Translations under genes and position numbers: made by a program | The notes under the pieces: generated by a model | The model's input: the letters and a program-made list of their open reading frames with translations, nothing else | Database searches by the model: none | What the model was told of the DNA's origin: nothing | Assembly: GCA_964494645.1 (NCBI GenBank) | Contig: CAZBSH010000001.1 | Location: 1-64,000, forward strand | DNA from: Christensenella sp964494645 | GTDB lineage: Bacteria; Bacillota; Clostridia; Christensenellales; Christensenellaceae | Direction of reading: 5' to 3' | Length of the DNA stretch: 64,000 nt | In this document: in pieces, positions 16,577-24,940 of the stretch | Position numbering within the stretch: position 1 is the first letter of the stretch | How the letters are laid out: every line of letters begins with the position of its first letter

Positions 16577-18169
16577 ATGGCATATAAAACGCTGTACCGG
16601 GTTTTCCGGCCGTCAACCTTTGATGAGGTTTACGGACAGCAGCATATTACTGACATATTAAAAAAGCAGATCATGACAGGGCGGCAGGCGCATGCTTATT
16701 TATTTTACGGTCCGCGCGGCACAGGCAAAACAAGCACGGCAAAGATACTTGCAAACGCCCTGAACTGCCTTGATCCGCAGGATGGGAATCCGTGCGGAAA
16801 ATGCGAAGTGTGTTTGAGCTTAAAAGATGATGCGTTTGTGGATATCGTAGAGATTGACGCTGCGTCCAACAACAGTGTGGACAATGTGCGGGATATCCGC
16901 GAAAAAGTGTCGCTGCTGCCCGCACTCGGCAAGTATAAGGTATACATCATCGACGAGGTGCATATGCTTTCGCCGGGGGCGTTTAACGCGCTGTTGAAAA
17001 CGTTGGAGGAGCCGCCGCCGCATGCGGTGTTCATCCTTGCGACGACAGAGCTTAGAAAGCTTCCGGGGACGATCCTTTCGCGCTGTCAGCGATACGATTT
17101 TAAACGGATATCGGATGAAGATATCATCGCGCGGTTAAAAGAGGTTGCCCAAAAGACGGGGGTAGCGTACGAAGAAGAAGCGATTGTTATGATCGCGCAG
17201 TCGGCGGAAGGCGCGATGCGCGATGCGCTTTCCATCATGGATCAATGCATCGCAGGCAAAGAAAATTTGACGCTCGCGGATGTAAACGACGCAATGGGTG
17301 TGGCGGACAGTGTGCAGCTAAAGGCGTTGAGTGACGCGATTTTGGAGGAAAACCAGAAGCAGGCGCTTTTGCTGGTTAACGAAATGCTTCAAACAGGAGT
17401 AGAGCCACACAATATCCTGCGTGATCTTGTGGTAGAGCTTTCGGCGCGGCTGGCACATGATGTGGGCGACGCGTATAAATGTGCGAACCTGCTGCGTGTG
17501 CTGGAGGTGTTTATCTATAGTCAGAACACGCTGCGTTACGCGAGCACGCCGGACGCGGTTTTAATTGCGGCAGTGGTGCGTGCGGCAAGCAATACGACGG
17601 ATGTGGATACGAAGGACATGGAGTTGCGCGTGAAGAAGCTGGAGCAGCGTGTAGAGAAGCTCGCGGCAGGCATTGCGCAAGGAGGGCTTGCTGCGGTGGC
17701 AAAGGAAGCTGCGCCCGCTGTTCCCAAACCGGCGGCGCAAGAGATGCCCGTGCAAAAGCCGGTGCAGTCTGCAGCGATTGGCAAGATCGAGGCGGAGGAA
17801 CAAAGAGAAAAAGAACATACAGAACAGCAAAAGCAAGCGTCCGCGGTGTCAGATGACGCAGCATGCAAGCAATTTAAAACGCTTGTATCGCAGGAAATTC
17901 CGGTTTTAGGACCGGTAACAGCGTCCATTAAAAAGATGGAACTGCGCGGCAGTATTCTTGACCTTTATGCCGACGAAGCGGACGGCGCGCTGATGGATAT
18001 GCTAAAAAAAGAAGAATACGCATCGCACATGAGCGAGATTACGACAAAGATATTCGGTCACCCGATGGTGGTGGATATCGTATATGAAAAGGAACAAAAG
18101 AAAGAAGAAAAAAGTATGCAAGAACAACTGGCGGAGCTGGTTGGCAAGGATAAAGTGATCATCAAATAA
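16577..18169 (+). CDS. dnaX: DNA polymerase III subunits gamma and tau
   Basis: The 530-residue clamp-loader ATPase has Walker A GPRGTGKT (45-52), a zinc module C64-C73-C76-C79, Walker B IIDEVH (124-129), the TTE sensor and the SRC arginine-finger motif. The C-terminal region is a Lys/Glu/Ala/Pro-rich linker and a small final domain, consistent with the tau form. I saw no obvious slippery A-run for making gamma by frameshift. It loads the beta clamp at the replication fork. ybaB and recR follow in the order conserved over most bacteria. Confidence 0.96.
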   Translation: MAYKTLYRVFRPSTFDEVYGQQHITDILKKQIMTGRQAHAYLFYGPRGTGKTSTAKILANALNCLDPQDGNPCGKCEVCLSLKDDAFVDIVEIDAASNNSVDNVRDIREKVSLLPALGKYKVYIIDEVHMLSPGAFNALLKTLEEPPPHAVFILATTELRKLPGTILSRCQRYDFKRISDEDIIARLKEVAQKTGVAYEEEAIVMIAQSAEGAMRDALSIMDQCIAGKENLTLADVNDAMGVADSVQLKALSDAILEENQKQALLLVNEMLQTGVEPHNILRDLVVELSARLAHDVGDAYKCANLLRVLEVFIYSQNTLRYASTPDAVLIAAVVRAASNTTDVDTKDMELRVKKLEQRVEKLAAGIAQGGLAAVAKEAAPAVPKPAAQEMPVQKPVQSAAIGKIEAEEQREKEHTEQQKQASAVSDDAACKQFKTLVSQEIPVLGPVTASIKKMELRGSILDLYADEADGALMDMLKKEEYASHMSEITTKIFGHPMVVDIVYEKEQKKEEKSMQEQLAELVGKDKVIIK

Positions 18170-18191
18170 ATTGATTATGGAGGAATGAATT

Positions 18192-18527
18192 ATGGCAAAA
18201 GGTGGATTCCCGGGCGGGATGAACATGCAAAATATGATGCGGCAGGCACAGCAGATGCAGGCGAAAATGCAGCAGATGCAGGCAGAGCTTGAGGAGCGCG
18301 AGGTAGAGGCAACGGCTGGCGGCGGTGTGGTGCGCGTGGTTGCAACAGGCAAAAAGATGGTAAAGAGCATTGAGATCAAAGAAGAAGCGGTCGATCCGGA
18401 TGATGTGGAAATGTTGCAGGATCTGATTATTGCGGCGGTGAATGAGGCGCTTACGAAGGCGGATGAGATGATGCAAAGCGAAATGGGCAAGATCACGGGA
18501 GGGATGAACCTCGGAGGGTTGTTCTAA
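18192..18527 (+). CDS. ybaB: Nucleoid-associated protein YbaB/EbfC
   Basis: The 111-residue protein has the YbaB pattern: a Gly/Met-rich N-terminus, a coiled MQAKMQQMQAELEEREVEA helix, and the core GGGVVRVVATGKKMVKSIEI with a C-terminal GGMNLGGLF tail. The dimer binds DNA and is thought to aid nucleoid structure or repair. It is placed between dnaX and recR as usual, with GGAGG upstream. Confidence 0.96.
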   Translation: MAKGGFPGGMNMQNMMRQAQQMQAKMQQMQAELEEREVEATAGGGVVRVVATGKKMVKSIEIKEEAVDPDDVEMLQDLIIAAVNEALTKADEMMQSEMGKITGGMNLGGLF

Positions 18528-18533
18528 ACCGTT

Positions 18534-19124
18534 ATGAATTTGCAATCATATTCAAAGCTGGTCGCACAATTTTGCAAATTGCCGGGAATCGGCGCAAAAA
18601 CAGCGCAGAGGCTGGCTTATTATGTTTTAAAAATGCCGGAAGCGGATGTGAAGCAGTTTGCCGTGGATATGTATGACGCGCGCCGTAAAGTGCGCTATTG
18701 TACGGTGTGCGGAAACCTGTCTGAGGGTGAGATGTGCGAAATATGTGCGGACGCGAAGCGCGATACCTCGGTGATTTGCGTTGTCAAAGATGCGCGTGAT
18801 GTATTTGCGATCGAAAAAACGCATGAATATCGCGGGCTTTATCATGTGCTGGGAGGGACGATATCGCCGCTCGAGGGGATTGGACCCGACGATATCGCGA
18901 TCAAGCCGCTTCTTGCGCGGCTGACGGACGAGGTGAAGGAAGTCATATTGGCGACAAATCCGGACGTGCAGGGCGAGGCTACCGCCGCGTATATCAGCAG
19001 GCTTCTTAAGGGATTTGGCGTGAAGGTGACACGCATCGCGCATGGCATCCCAATTGGCGCGGAGCTTGAATACGCGGACGAGATCACGCTTGCCAAGGCG
19101 CTTGAGGGAAGAACCATCGTATAA
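18534..19124 (+). CDS. recR: Recombination mediator RecR
   Basis: The 196-residue protein has an N-terminal helix-hairpin-helix (KLPGIGAKTAQRLAYY), a zinc finger C56-C59-C68-C71, a Toprim domain (VVKDARDVFAIEKT, then VILATNPDVQGEATAAYI) and the C-terminal IPIGAELEYADEITLAKALEGR. RecR with RecO or RecF loads RecA onto SSB-coated gaps. It is only seven bases after ybaB. Confidence 0.97.
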   Translation: MNLQSYSKLVAQFCKLPGIGAKTAQRLAYYVLKMPEADVKQFAVDMYDARRKVRYCTVCGNLSEGEMCEICADAKRDTSVICVVKDARDVFAIEKTHEYRGLYHVLGGTISPLEGIGPDDIAIKPLLARLTDEVKEVILATNPDVQGEATAAYISRLLKGFGVKVTRIAHGIPIGAELEYADEITLAKALEGRTIV

Positions 19125-19165
19125 GCGAGCGTTAGCGGGCATGTTATGATGCAGGGGGATTTGCG

Positions 19166-19732
19166 ATGTATAATGATTTCAAGGTATTGTATGAAACGGT
19201 GATGCAATGCAAAAAATGTGCGCTTGCAGGACGCAGGAAAAACGTTGTATTTGGCGAAGGAAATCTGCATGCGGACATCATGTTCGTCGGCGAAGGACCG
19301 GGAGCGAGAGAGGATGAGCTGGGTCGGCCGTTTGTAGGACCCGCAGGGCAGCTTCTTGATCAGATGCTTTCAGAGATTGGTCTTAAGCGCGCGGATGTGT
19401 ATATTGCGAATGTCGTCAAATGTCGTCCGCCGAACAATCGTGATCCGCAACCGGAAGAACGCGCGGCGTGTATGGACTATTTGCGCGCGCAGGTAGCGTT
19501 TGTCAAACCAAAAGTAATCGTCTGTCTGGGGCGCATTGCCGCAGGGGTGATTCTCGGGCGTGAAGTCAAGATGATGAAGGAACACGGAATATGCATAGAG
19601 GTCAAGAATTTTGCGATCATGCCTACCTTTCATCCGGCGGCGATGCTGCATAATCCTGATTATGTCAAGAGCGCAAAACAAGATTTTCAGTTGCTGAAAA
19701 AGAGAGTAGAGGACTTAAGCATTGCTCGATAA
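19166..19732 (+). CDS. Uracil-DNA glycosylase, family 4 (iron-sulfur)
   Basis: The 188-residue protein has the four cluster cysteines of family 4 (UDGa) enzymes at C15, C18, C86 and C102. The active-site motif is GEGPGAREDELGRPFVGPAG, and the leucine-loop end is PTFHPAAML. Such enzymes remove uracil arising from cytosine deamination and hold a 4Fe-4S cluster that supports DNA binding. GGGGGAT lies before the ATG. It follows recR by 41 bases and overlaps the next gene, so it is probably in the dnaX transcript. Confidence 0.92.
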   Translation: MYNDFKVLYETVMQCKKCALAGRRKNVVFGEGNLHADIMFVGEGPGAREDELGRPFVGPAGQLLDQMLSEIGLKRADVYIANVVKCRPPNNRDPQPEERAACMDYLRAQVAFVKPKVIVCLGRIAAGVILGREVKMMKEHGICIEVKNFAIMPTFHPAAMLHNPDYVKSAKQDFQLLKKRVEDLSIAR

Positions 19733-20297
19733 ATTATACGATGGGCTCAGTACGTTTTATCAGGATACGCCGCTTGTATTTGGGGATGGAAACAGGCAGG
19801 CGCAATTGCTGTTGATCGGTGAAGCGCCCGGAAAGGATGAGATCGCGCAGGGCAGACCTTTTGTCGGCAAGGCGGGCAAGAACCTAGACGGATTTTTGCA
19901 GGTGATTGGTTTGGCGCGTAACGATATCTATATCACAAATGTATGTAAGTTTCGACCGCACAAGACGAGTGAAAAAGGACGCGTTTCGAATCGTCCGCCT
20001 ACAAAGCACGAGATCGCGCAAGCGACGGACTTTTTGCTACAGGAGATCGGTTATATTGCCCCCAAAATAATTGTGACGCTGGGTAACACACCACTGCGGG
20101 CTGTGCTTGGTGATTTTTCGGCGAACATTGGCGCGTATCATGGACGGGAAACACCTGTTGAGGTCGCAGGGCGGGCATATGCGCTGTTTGCGCTTTACCA
20201 TCCGGCGAGCATTATCTATAATCCGCCGCTCAAAGCGACATATGATCAGGACCTACAGCAGCTTGCAGCATATCTCGCAAATGAGAATAAAGAGTGA
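19722..20297 (+). CDS. Uracil-DNA glycosylase homologue lacking the iron-sulfur cysteines
   Basis: The 191-residue protein is clearly in the same superfamily (GEAPGKDEIAQGRPFVGKAG and ALYHPASII), but it retains just one cysteine (C75 in NVCKFRP). The other three positions that hold the 4Fe-4S cluster in its neighbour are lost; the N-terminal CxxC is absent altogether. It begins at a TTG that overlaps the end of the family 4 gene by 11 bases, so the pair is translationally coupled. It may be a cluster-free glycosylase with a changed substrate range or a structural partner. Activity cannot be judged from sequence. Confidence 0.8.
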   Translation: MLDKLYDGLSTFYQDTPLVFGDGNRQAQLLLIGEAPGKDEIAQGRPFVGKAGKNLDGFLQVIGLARNDIYITNVCKFRPHKTSEKGRVSNRPPTKHEIAQATDFLLQEIGYIAPKIIVTLGNTPLRAVLGDFSANIGAYHGRETPVEVAGRAYALFALYHPASIIYNPPLKATYDQDLQQLAAYLANENKE

Positions 20298-20323
20298 ATT
20301 TTTTGCGCGGGCATAACAAAAAC

Positions 20324-20353
20324 TTGACTTTTTATGTGCGGAATGGGTATAAT
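20324..20353 (+). promoter_or_regulatory. Sigma-A promoter of the ctp gene
   Basis: TTGACT (20324-20329) and TATAAT (20348-20353) are 18 bases apart, the same hexamers and spacing as the rpsF promoter. The leader to the TTG start is about 110 bases long. I see no known riboswitch or strong terminator in it. Confidence 0.85.
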
Positions 20354-20468
20354 TTAGCTGTAACAACTTTGTAATATTTTTAGCAGGCGCACAGCTTACC
20401 GGAAAGGCGGGAAGGTGCGTTGTTTGATTGGGAGCATTTAGCTTGCAAAAAACGGAGGGTACAAATAT

Positions 20469-21692
20469 TTGGATAAAAAGAAGATCATTGTGATGTGTGC
20501 GGCGATTGCCGCGACAGCCAGTTTTGTGACAGGGTTGTTCGTCTATTTTTTCCAGACCTCGCAAACAAGAGGAAACGAGCTTCGTGTGGACGGTAAGGGA
20601 AATTATGAAGACCTCAAGAAATATATGGAGATCAGCGATCTGGAGATGCTGATCAATGAGAACTTTTATCAGCAGGCGGAAGAAAAGCCGATGTTGAACG
20701 GGACCTTAAAAGGAATGGTTGCTGCGCTTGGAGACCCGTATTCTGTTTACTATACGGAAGACGAATATAAGGAATATAAGGCGAAGAGTGAAACGGATCT
20801 TGCGGGCATTGGCGTGTCGGCAGGACCTTATCAGGGAAGCGGACAGCTAAAGGTTGAGCGGGTCTATTCCGGCAGCCCTGCGGAGTCGGTAGGGGTTAAG
20901 GAAAACGACGTGATTGTGGCGGTAGACGGTGTTGCTCTCGCGGGGCTCGACTACGAAAGTGCGTTTAATATGTTAAAGGGACCGAATGGCTCAAATTTGA
21001 CGCTTACGGTGGTATCGGCAGGACAATCGCAAGATATTCCGATCACGCGCGCGACATTTGAAACGCAATATGTGACGTATGCGATGCTTGATTCGATTGA
21101 CGATTGGAACATTGCGCAGATTGTGATTTCGGAATTTAATGGGAATTGTGTAGAGGAATTTAAGAAGGCGGTCGAATATTTAAAGAATGAAGGCGCAGAC
21201 GGTGTGATCGTCGATGTGCGCGGTAATATGGACGGAAGCGTGAAAAACGCTGCGGATATACTCAATTTGATCGTTTCTGAGGGTTCGCTTGGGTATTCTA
21301 TTGATAAAAATGAACAGAAGGATGAGATGACGGCGGACGCAGATTATTATGATATCCCGCTTGTTGTGTTGACGGATGGAAACAGCGCCAGTGCGGCGGA
21401 GATATTCGCGGGAGCAGTACAAGACAGGGCGCGTGGCAAGGTTGTGGGTTCTAAGACGTACGGTAAGGGTGTGATTCAGGTGATTTTGGATATGCCGTAT
21501 TCGGGCGGTGGCGTGAAGCTGACGACAGCGGTATATTATACGCCTAATGGGAACCTGATCAATGGCGCGGGCATTACGCCGGACGTACCTGTTGATCCGC
21601 CGGCAGACCTCAGTGCGATGACATTTGAAACAGATTTACAATTGCAGCAGGCTATTGCGACATTAAAGGAAGCGGTTATCGCGCAAAATTAA
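20469..21692 (+). CDS. ctpA: S41 family C-terminal processing peptidase
   Basis: The 407-residue protein starts at a TTG 7-8 bases after GGAGG. An N-terminal membrane helix (about 7-28) anchors it outside the membrane. A short helical arm comes next, then a PDZ domain (about 108-200, GIGVSAG then VERVYSGSPAESVGVKENDVIVAVDG) and the S41 protease core. The catalytic serine is in LTDGNSASAAEIF and the lysine in GSKTYGKGVIQ. Ctp proteases trim or degrade exported proteins from the C-terminus; CtpB types also act in sporulation signalling. The specific target is unknown here. Confidence 0.93.
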   Translation: MDKKKIIVMCAAIAATASFVTGLFVYFFQTSQTRGNELRVDGKGNYEDLKKYMEISDLEMLINENFYQQAEEKPMLNGTLKGMVAALGDPYSVYYTEDEYKEYKAKSETDLAGIGVSAGPYQGSGQLKVERVYSGSPAESVGVKENDVIVAVDGVALAGLDYESAFNMLKGPNGSNLTLTVVSAGQSQDIPITRATFETQYVTYAMLDSIDDWNIAQIVISEFNGNCVEEFKKAVEYLKNEGADGVIVDVRGNMDGSVKNAADILNLIVSEGSLGYSIDKNEQKDEMTADADYYDIPLVVLTDGNSASAAEIFAGAVQDRARGKVVGSKTYGKGVIQVILDMPYSGGGVKLTTAVYYTPNGNLINGAGITPDVPVDPPADLSAMTFETDLQLQQAIATLKEAVIAQN

Positions 21693-21699
21693 GGAAACC

Positions 21700-21951
21700 A
21701 TGAACAGGATAGGGATCATTGCAATCATCATAGAAGAGCATCGGGAGAGTGTAGCGGAGGTAAACCGGATATTATCGGAATATTCGGATTGTATCCGTGC
21801 GCGTATGGGGGTGCCCAACAAAGAAAAAGATATTTATGTGATCTCGTTGGTCGTAGAGGTGAGTACCGAACAATTGGGCGCGATCACCGGACGTCTGGGA
21901 AAACTGAAGGGCGTCAGTGTCAAAAGTATGCTGACAAACAAGACGTATTGA
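21700..21951 (+). CDS. TM1266-type putative iron-only hydrogenase system regulator
   Basis: The 83-residue ACT-like protein matches the TM1266 family: MNRIGIIAIIIEEHRESVAEVNRIL has its opening pattern, with RMGVPNKEKDIYVISLVVE in the middle and GRLGKLKGVSVKSMLTNK at the end. Family members are usually found with hydEFG or [FeFe]-hydrogenase genes and are thought to regulate them. None of those genes lies in this window. It is seven bases after ctpA and is the last gene before a terminator. Confidence 0.85.
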   Translation: MNRIGIIAIIIEEHRESVAEVNRILSEYSDCIRARMGVPNKEKDIYVISLVVEVSTEQLGAITGRLGKLKGVSVKSMLTNKTY

Positions 21952-21969
21952 GAAAAGAACAGAAATATA

Positions 21970-21997
21970 AAAAGGAAGCGAGACCGCTTCCTTTTTT
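21970..21997. terminator. Bidirectional terminator
   Basis: The stem AAAAGGAAGCG/CGCTTCCTTTT with an AGAC loop lies between convergent genes and has A and T runs on both sides. Confidence 0.9.
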
Positions 21998-22009
21998 GTA
22001 TAGGTTAAC

Positions 22010-22624
22010 TCAGGCAGCCGTCTTTGTCAGAGAATAAGAATCTTGTACATAAGCGACAACAGCAAGGGAATCCTCAAGAGGAGCCTCTGCCGCGACATAG
22101 TGGATCACTTTGTTTTCATCCTCAAAAACCCAGCAAACGATTGCGCCGGGCAGGGAGCTGTCCTCACTGACGTAGCCGCCATAGACCTGATACGCTTCAT
22201 AGCCGCCTAAAGTGGTCTCCGCGCCCGTGACCTCCTCTACGCCATCCTGTGATAGATTATACAACAGGTTTTGCGCTGCGGATTTTGCGGAAACCATTTC
22301 CTTTTGTTCTTGCGTGAGTCCTTCGTTGCTAAACAGGCTCAATGTAATCACAGAAGAGCCGGTCGGATCGGAATATTGATACGATTCCGTGCCGGACGCG
22401 TCTTGAAAAGTGACCCAGTTATCCGGGATACTGACATAACCAAGCTCGTCCGTACCGATGATTTGCATGCCGTCTTGTTTTGTAACAGATTGCGTGTTTT
22501 CCGGCGAAGCGGATGTGTCCTCTTGGGGCGCGTCGCTTCCTGCGGGTTGCGCTCTCTGCGGAAAGCATGCGCACAAAGCAAACAGCATGGAAAAGACAGA
22601 CAATATGATGATCAAACGTTTCAT
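22010..22624 (-). CDS. Predicted lipoprotein, function unknown
   Basis: The 204-residue protein has a signal peptide and lipobox LCAC (Cys about 20), followed by a Ser/Pro/Asp linker. The globular part (DELGYVSIPDNWVTFQDASG, then SVITLSLFSNEGLTQEQ, then GYEAYQVYGGYV) resembles the fold of small exported proteins that Firmicutes attach to the membrane. I recognise no named family. It is a single gene with AAGGAGAAT upstream, convergent with the ctpA unit. Confidence 0.7.
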   Translation of the reverse strand: MKRLIIILSVFSMLFALCACFPQRAQPAGSDAPQEDTSASPENTQSVTKQDGMQIIGTDELGYVSIPDNWVTFQDASGTESYQYSDPTGSSVITLSLFSNEGLTQEQKEMVSAKSAAQNLLYNLSQDGVEEVTGAETTLGGYEAYQVYGGYVSEDSSLPGAIVCWVFEDENKVIHYVAAEAPLEDSLAVVAYVQDSYSLTKTAA

Positions 22625-22715
22625 TGCATTCTCCTTTTTGTTTTCTATCCTGTAGTATATGCCAATCCGGCATTCGTGTAAATGGTTACAAAAAATATTG
22701 AAAAGCGGCGTTTGG

Positions 22716-22745
22716 TTGCTTAAAATAAATTTTTTGTGTTAGAAT
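22716..22745 (+). promoter_or_regulatory. Promoter giving a leaderless nth mRNA
   Basis: TTGCTT (22716-22721) and TAGAAT (22740-22745) are 18 bases apart, with an extended TG at 22737-22738. Transcription should begin at or next to the ATG at 22753. No ribosome binding site is present. Confidence 0.65.
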
Positions 22746-22752
22746 AGATAAT

Positions 22753-23373
22753 ATGGATAAGAATAAAGAAATCATTGAACGGTTAAGAAAAGAATATGGG
22801 GACGTGGAATCTGCGCTCGATTATGAAAATCCGTATGAATTGCTTGTGGCGACGATTTTGGCGGCACAGTGTACGGATGTACGCGTGAATATCGTAACAA
22901 AAGAGCTCTTTAAAAAGTACCCGTCGCCGAAGGAATTGGCAAAAGCCGATCTTTGCGAGGTGGAAGAGTATATTAAGACATGTGGGCTCTACAAGAATAA
23001 GGCGAAAAACCTGATTGCGTGCGCACAGCGTTTGATGAGCGAGTTTGGCGGTGTTGTCCCGCATACGGAGGAAGAGCTGACGTCGCTGGCCGGCGTGGGA
23101 AGGAAGACGGCGAATGTTGTGCTGGCCTTTGCGTTTGGGATTCCGGCGTTTCCGGTGGATACGCATGTGAAGAGGGTCTCTAACCGCATCGGGTTCGCGC
23201 ATTCGGATGACCCAAACAAGGTAGAGGAACAAGACAAGAAAATAATCAGGAAAGAGGACTGGTCACAGGCGCATCATTGGCTGATCTGGCATGGGCGGAG
23301 GGTGTGTAAGGCACAAAAGCCGCTTTGCGACAGCTGCTGCATATCTGATCTGTGTCCATACAATAATAAATGA
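22753..23373 (+). CDS. nth: Endonuclease III
   Basis: The 206-residue HhH-GPD glycosylase and AP lyase removes oxidised pyrimidines. The catalytic lysine is K118 in LAGVGRKTANVV and the aspartate D136 in PVDTHVKRV. The iron-sulfur loop has the canonical spacing C185-x6-C192-x2-C195-x5-C201. The mRNA seems leaderless. The stop overlaps the obgE start by four bases, so nth begins an operon that runs to rsfS. Confidence 0.96.
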   Translation: MDKNKEIIERLRKEYGDVESALDYENPYELLVATILAAQCTDVRVNIVTKELFKKYPSPKELAKADLCEVEEYIKTCGLYKNKAKNLIACAQRLMSEFGGVVPHTEEELTSLAGVGRKTANVVLAFAFGIPAFPVDTHVKRVSNRIGFAHSDDPNKVEEQDKKIIRKEDWSQAHHWLIWHGRRVCKAQKPLCDSCCISDLCPYNNK

Positions 23374-24638
23374 TCGTAGATAAGGTAACCATATTCATCA
23401 AGGCGGGCGACGGCGGCAATGGCGCGGTATCCTTCCGGCGGGAAAAATACATCAATGCGGGAGGACCTGATGGCGGCGACGGCGGCAACGGCGGCAACGT
23501 TATTTTTGTTGCGGATCCGGGCATGCGTACGCTGATGGACTTTCGGTATCATAAAAAATATAAAGCACAGCCGGGCGAAAACGGCAAAAAGAAAAATATG
23601 CGCGGAAAAAACGGCGATGATCTGATGATCAAGGTGCCGGTCGGCACTGTTGTTATGGACGCGGAAAGCGGACGCGTTGCGGCGGATGTCAGGGACGGCG
23701 ACGGCATTATTGTGCTGCGCGGCGGTGCCGGCGGCAAGGGGAACGTGCGTTTTGCGAATTCTGTGCGCCAAACGCCGCGATTTGCAACGCCCGGAAAAAA
23801 GGTTGTGGAGCGCGAAATCGTATTGGAATTAAAATCCATCGCGGATGTAGGGCTGGTTGGTTTTCCGAATGTTGGAAAATCTACCTTGCTTTCGTGTATC
23901 ACGTCTGCGCGCCCTAAAATAGACAACTATCATTTTACCACGCTTACGCCAAATTTGGGCGTGGTGAAAACTTATGATTATGATTTTATTATTGCGGATA
24001 TTCCGGGACTTATCGAAGGAGCGTCTGATGGCGCGGGGCTGGGACACGCGTTTTTGCGTCACATCGAGCGCACTCGCATGATCGCGCATGTTGTGGATAT
24101 TGCGGGCAGCGAGGGACGCGACCCGATAGATGACTATGTAACGATACGTGAGGAGCTTAAGAAGTATTCGCAGCCATTGGCACAGCGTCCGGAGATTGTG
24201 GTAGCGAACAAGGCGGATTTGCCGGAAGCGGCGGAAAATTTGAAGCGTTTTCAGGAAGTATATCCTGATAAGCAAGTGTTTTTGATTTCGGCGGCGGCGC
24301 ATCAGGGAACAGATGAGTTGAAGGCGGCAATGATGGAAGTGCTCAAAACATTGCCGGAAGAACAGGTGATCGAAGAGGAAGGTGTGCTTGAAGAATGGAT
24401 GATGCAGGATAGCGAGCTGACGCTGGAGGTCGGACGGGCAGAGGACGGTGTGCTTGAGGCAAACGGATCGCTGATCGAGGAGATCTTTTCGCGTATCAAT
24501 CCCGACGAACCCGATTCGATGCGGCATTTCCATAAATTACTGCGGGATATGGGGATATTGAAGCAACTTGTGAAGGCGGGCGCGAAAGACGGCGATACCG
24601 TTCGATTGAACGGCGAAGAATTCGATTTTGTGGAATAA
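23370..24638 (+). CDS. obgE: GTPase ObgE/CgtA
   Basis: The 422-residue protein has the glycine-rich Obg domain (1-158), a GTPase domain with G1 GFPNVGKST (164-172), G3 DIPGLIEGA and G4 NKAD, and a C-terminal OCT domain. It helps 50S subunit maturation and links it to the stringent response. It overlaps nth and lies in the conserved cluster with yhbY, nadD, yqeK and rsfS. Confidence 0.97.
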   Translation: MIVDKVTIFIKAGDGGNGAVSFRREKYINAGGPDGGDGGNGGNVIFVADPGMRTLMDFRYHKKYKAQPGENGKKKNMRGKNGDDLMIKVPVGTVVMDAESGRVAADVRDGDGIIVLRGGAGGKGNVRFANSVRQTPRFATPGKKVVEREIVLELKSIADVGLVGFPNVGKSTLLSCITSARPKIDNYHFTTLTPNLGVVKTYDYDFIIADIPGLIEGASDGAGLGHAFLRHIERTRMIAHVVDIAGSEGRDPIDDYVTIREELKKYSQPLAQRPEIVVANKADLPEAAENLKRFQEVYPDKQVFLISAAAHQGTDELKAAMMEVLKTLPEEQVIEEEGVLEEWMMQDSELTLEVGRAEDGVLEANGSLIEEIFSRINPDEPDSMRHFHKLLRDMGILKQLVKAGAKDGDTVRLNGEEFDFVE

Positions 24639-24649
24639 ATGAGGTAGGT

Positions 24650-24937
24650 ATGTTAACAAGCAAGCAACGCGCGAAACTACGCGGTATGGCACAGCATTTA
24701 GAGCCTATTGTGCATATTGGCAAAGACGGTTTGACAGATAATGTGATGACGCAGGCAAATGACGCGCTTGAGGCACGTGAGCTTATTAAAGGTACGGTAC
24801 AGCAAAACAGCAATGTTTCGGCAAAAGAAGCATGTGCGCAAATGTGCGAAGCATTGGGCGCGGACGGCGTATCTGTTCTGGGGCGGAAGTTTGTTTTGTA
24901 CCGCGAATCAAAGAACAAGCAAACGATCGAGATTTAA
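24650..24937 (+). CDS. yhbY: CRM-domain RNA-binding protein YhbY (YqeI)
   Basis: The 95-residue CRM protein begins MLTSKQRAKLRGMAQHLEP and has the family loop HIGKDGLTDNV, corresponding to the GxxG RNA-binding turn. YhbY binds precursor 50S particles, in keeping with its ribosome-maturation neighbours. It is 11 bases after obgE, with GAGGTAG upstream. Confidence 0.95.
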   Translation: MLTSKQRAKLRGMAQHLEPIVHIGKDGLTDNVMTQANDALEARELIKGTVQQNSNVSAKEACAQMCEALGADGVSVLGRKFVLYRESKNKQTIEI

Positions 24938-24940
24938 GAG

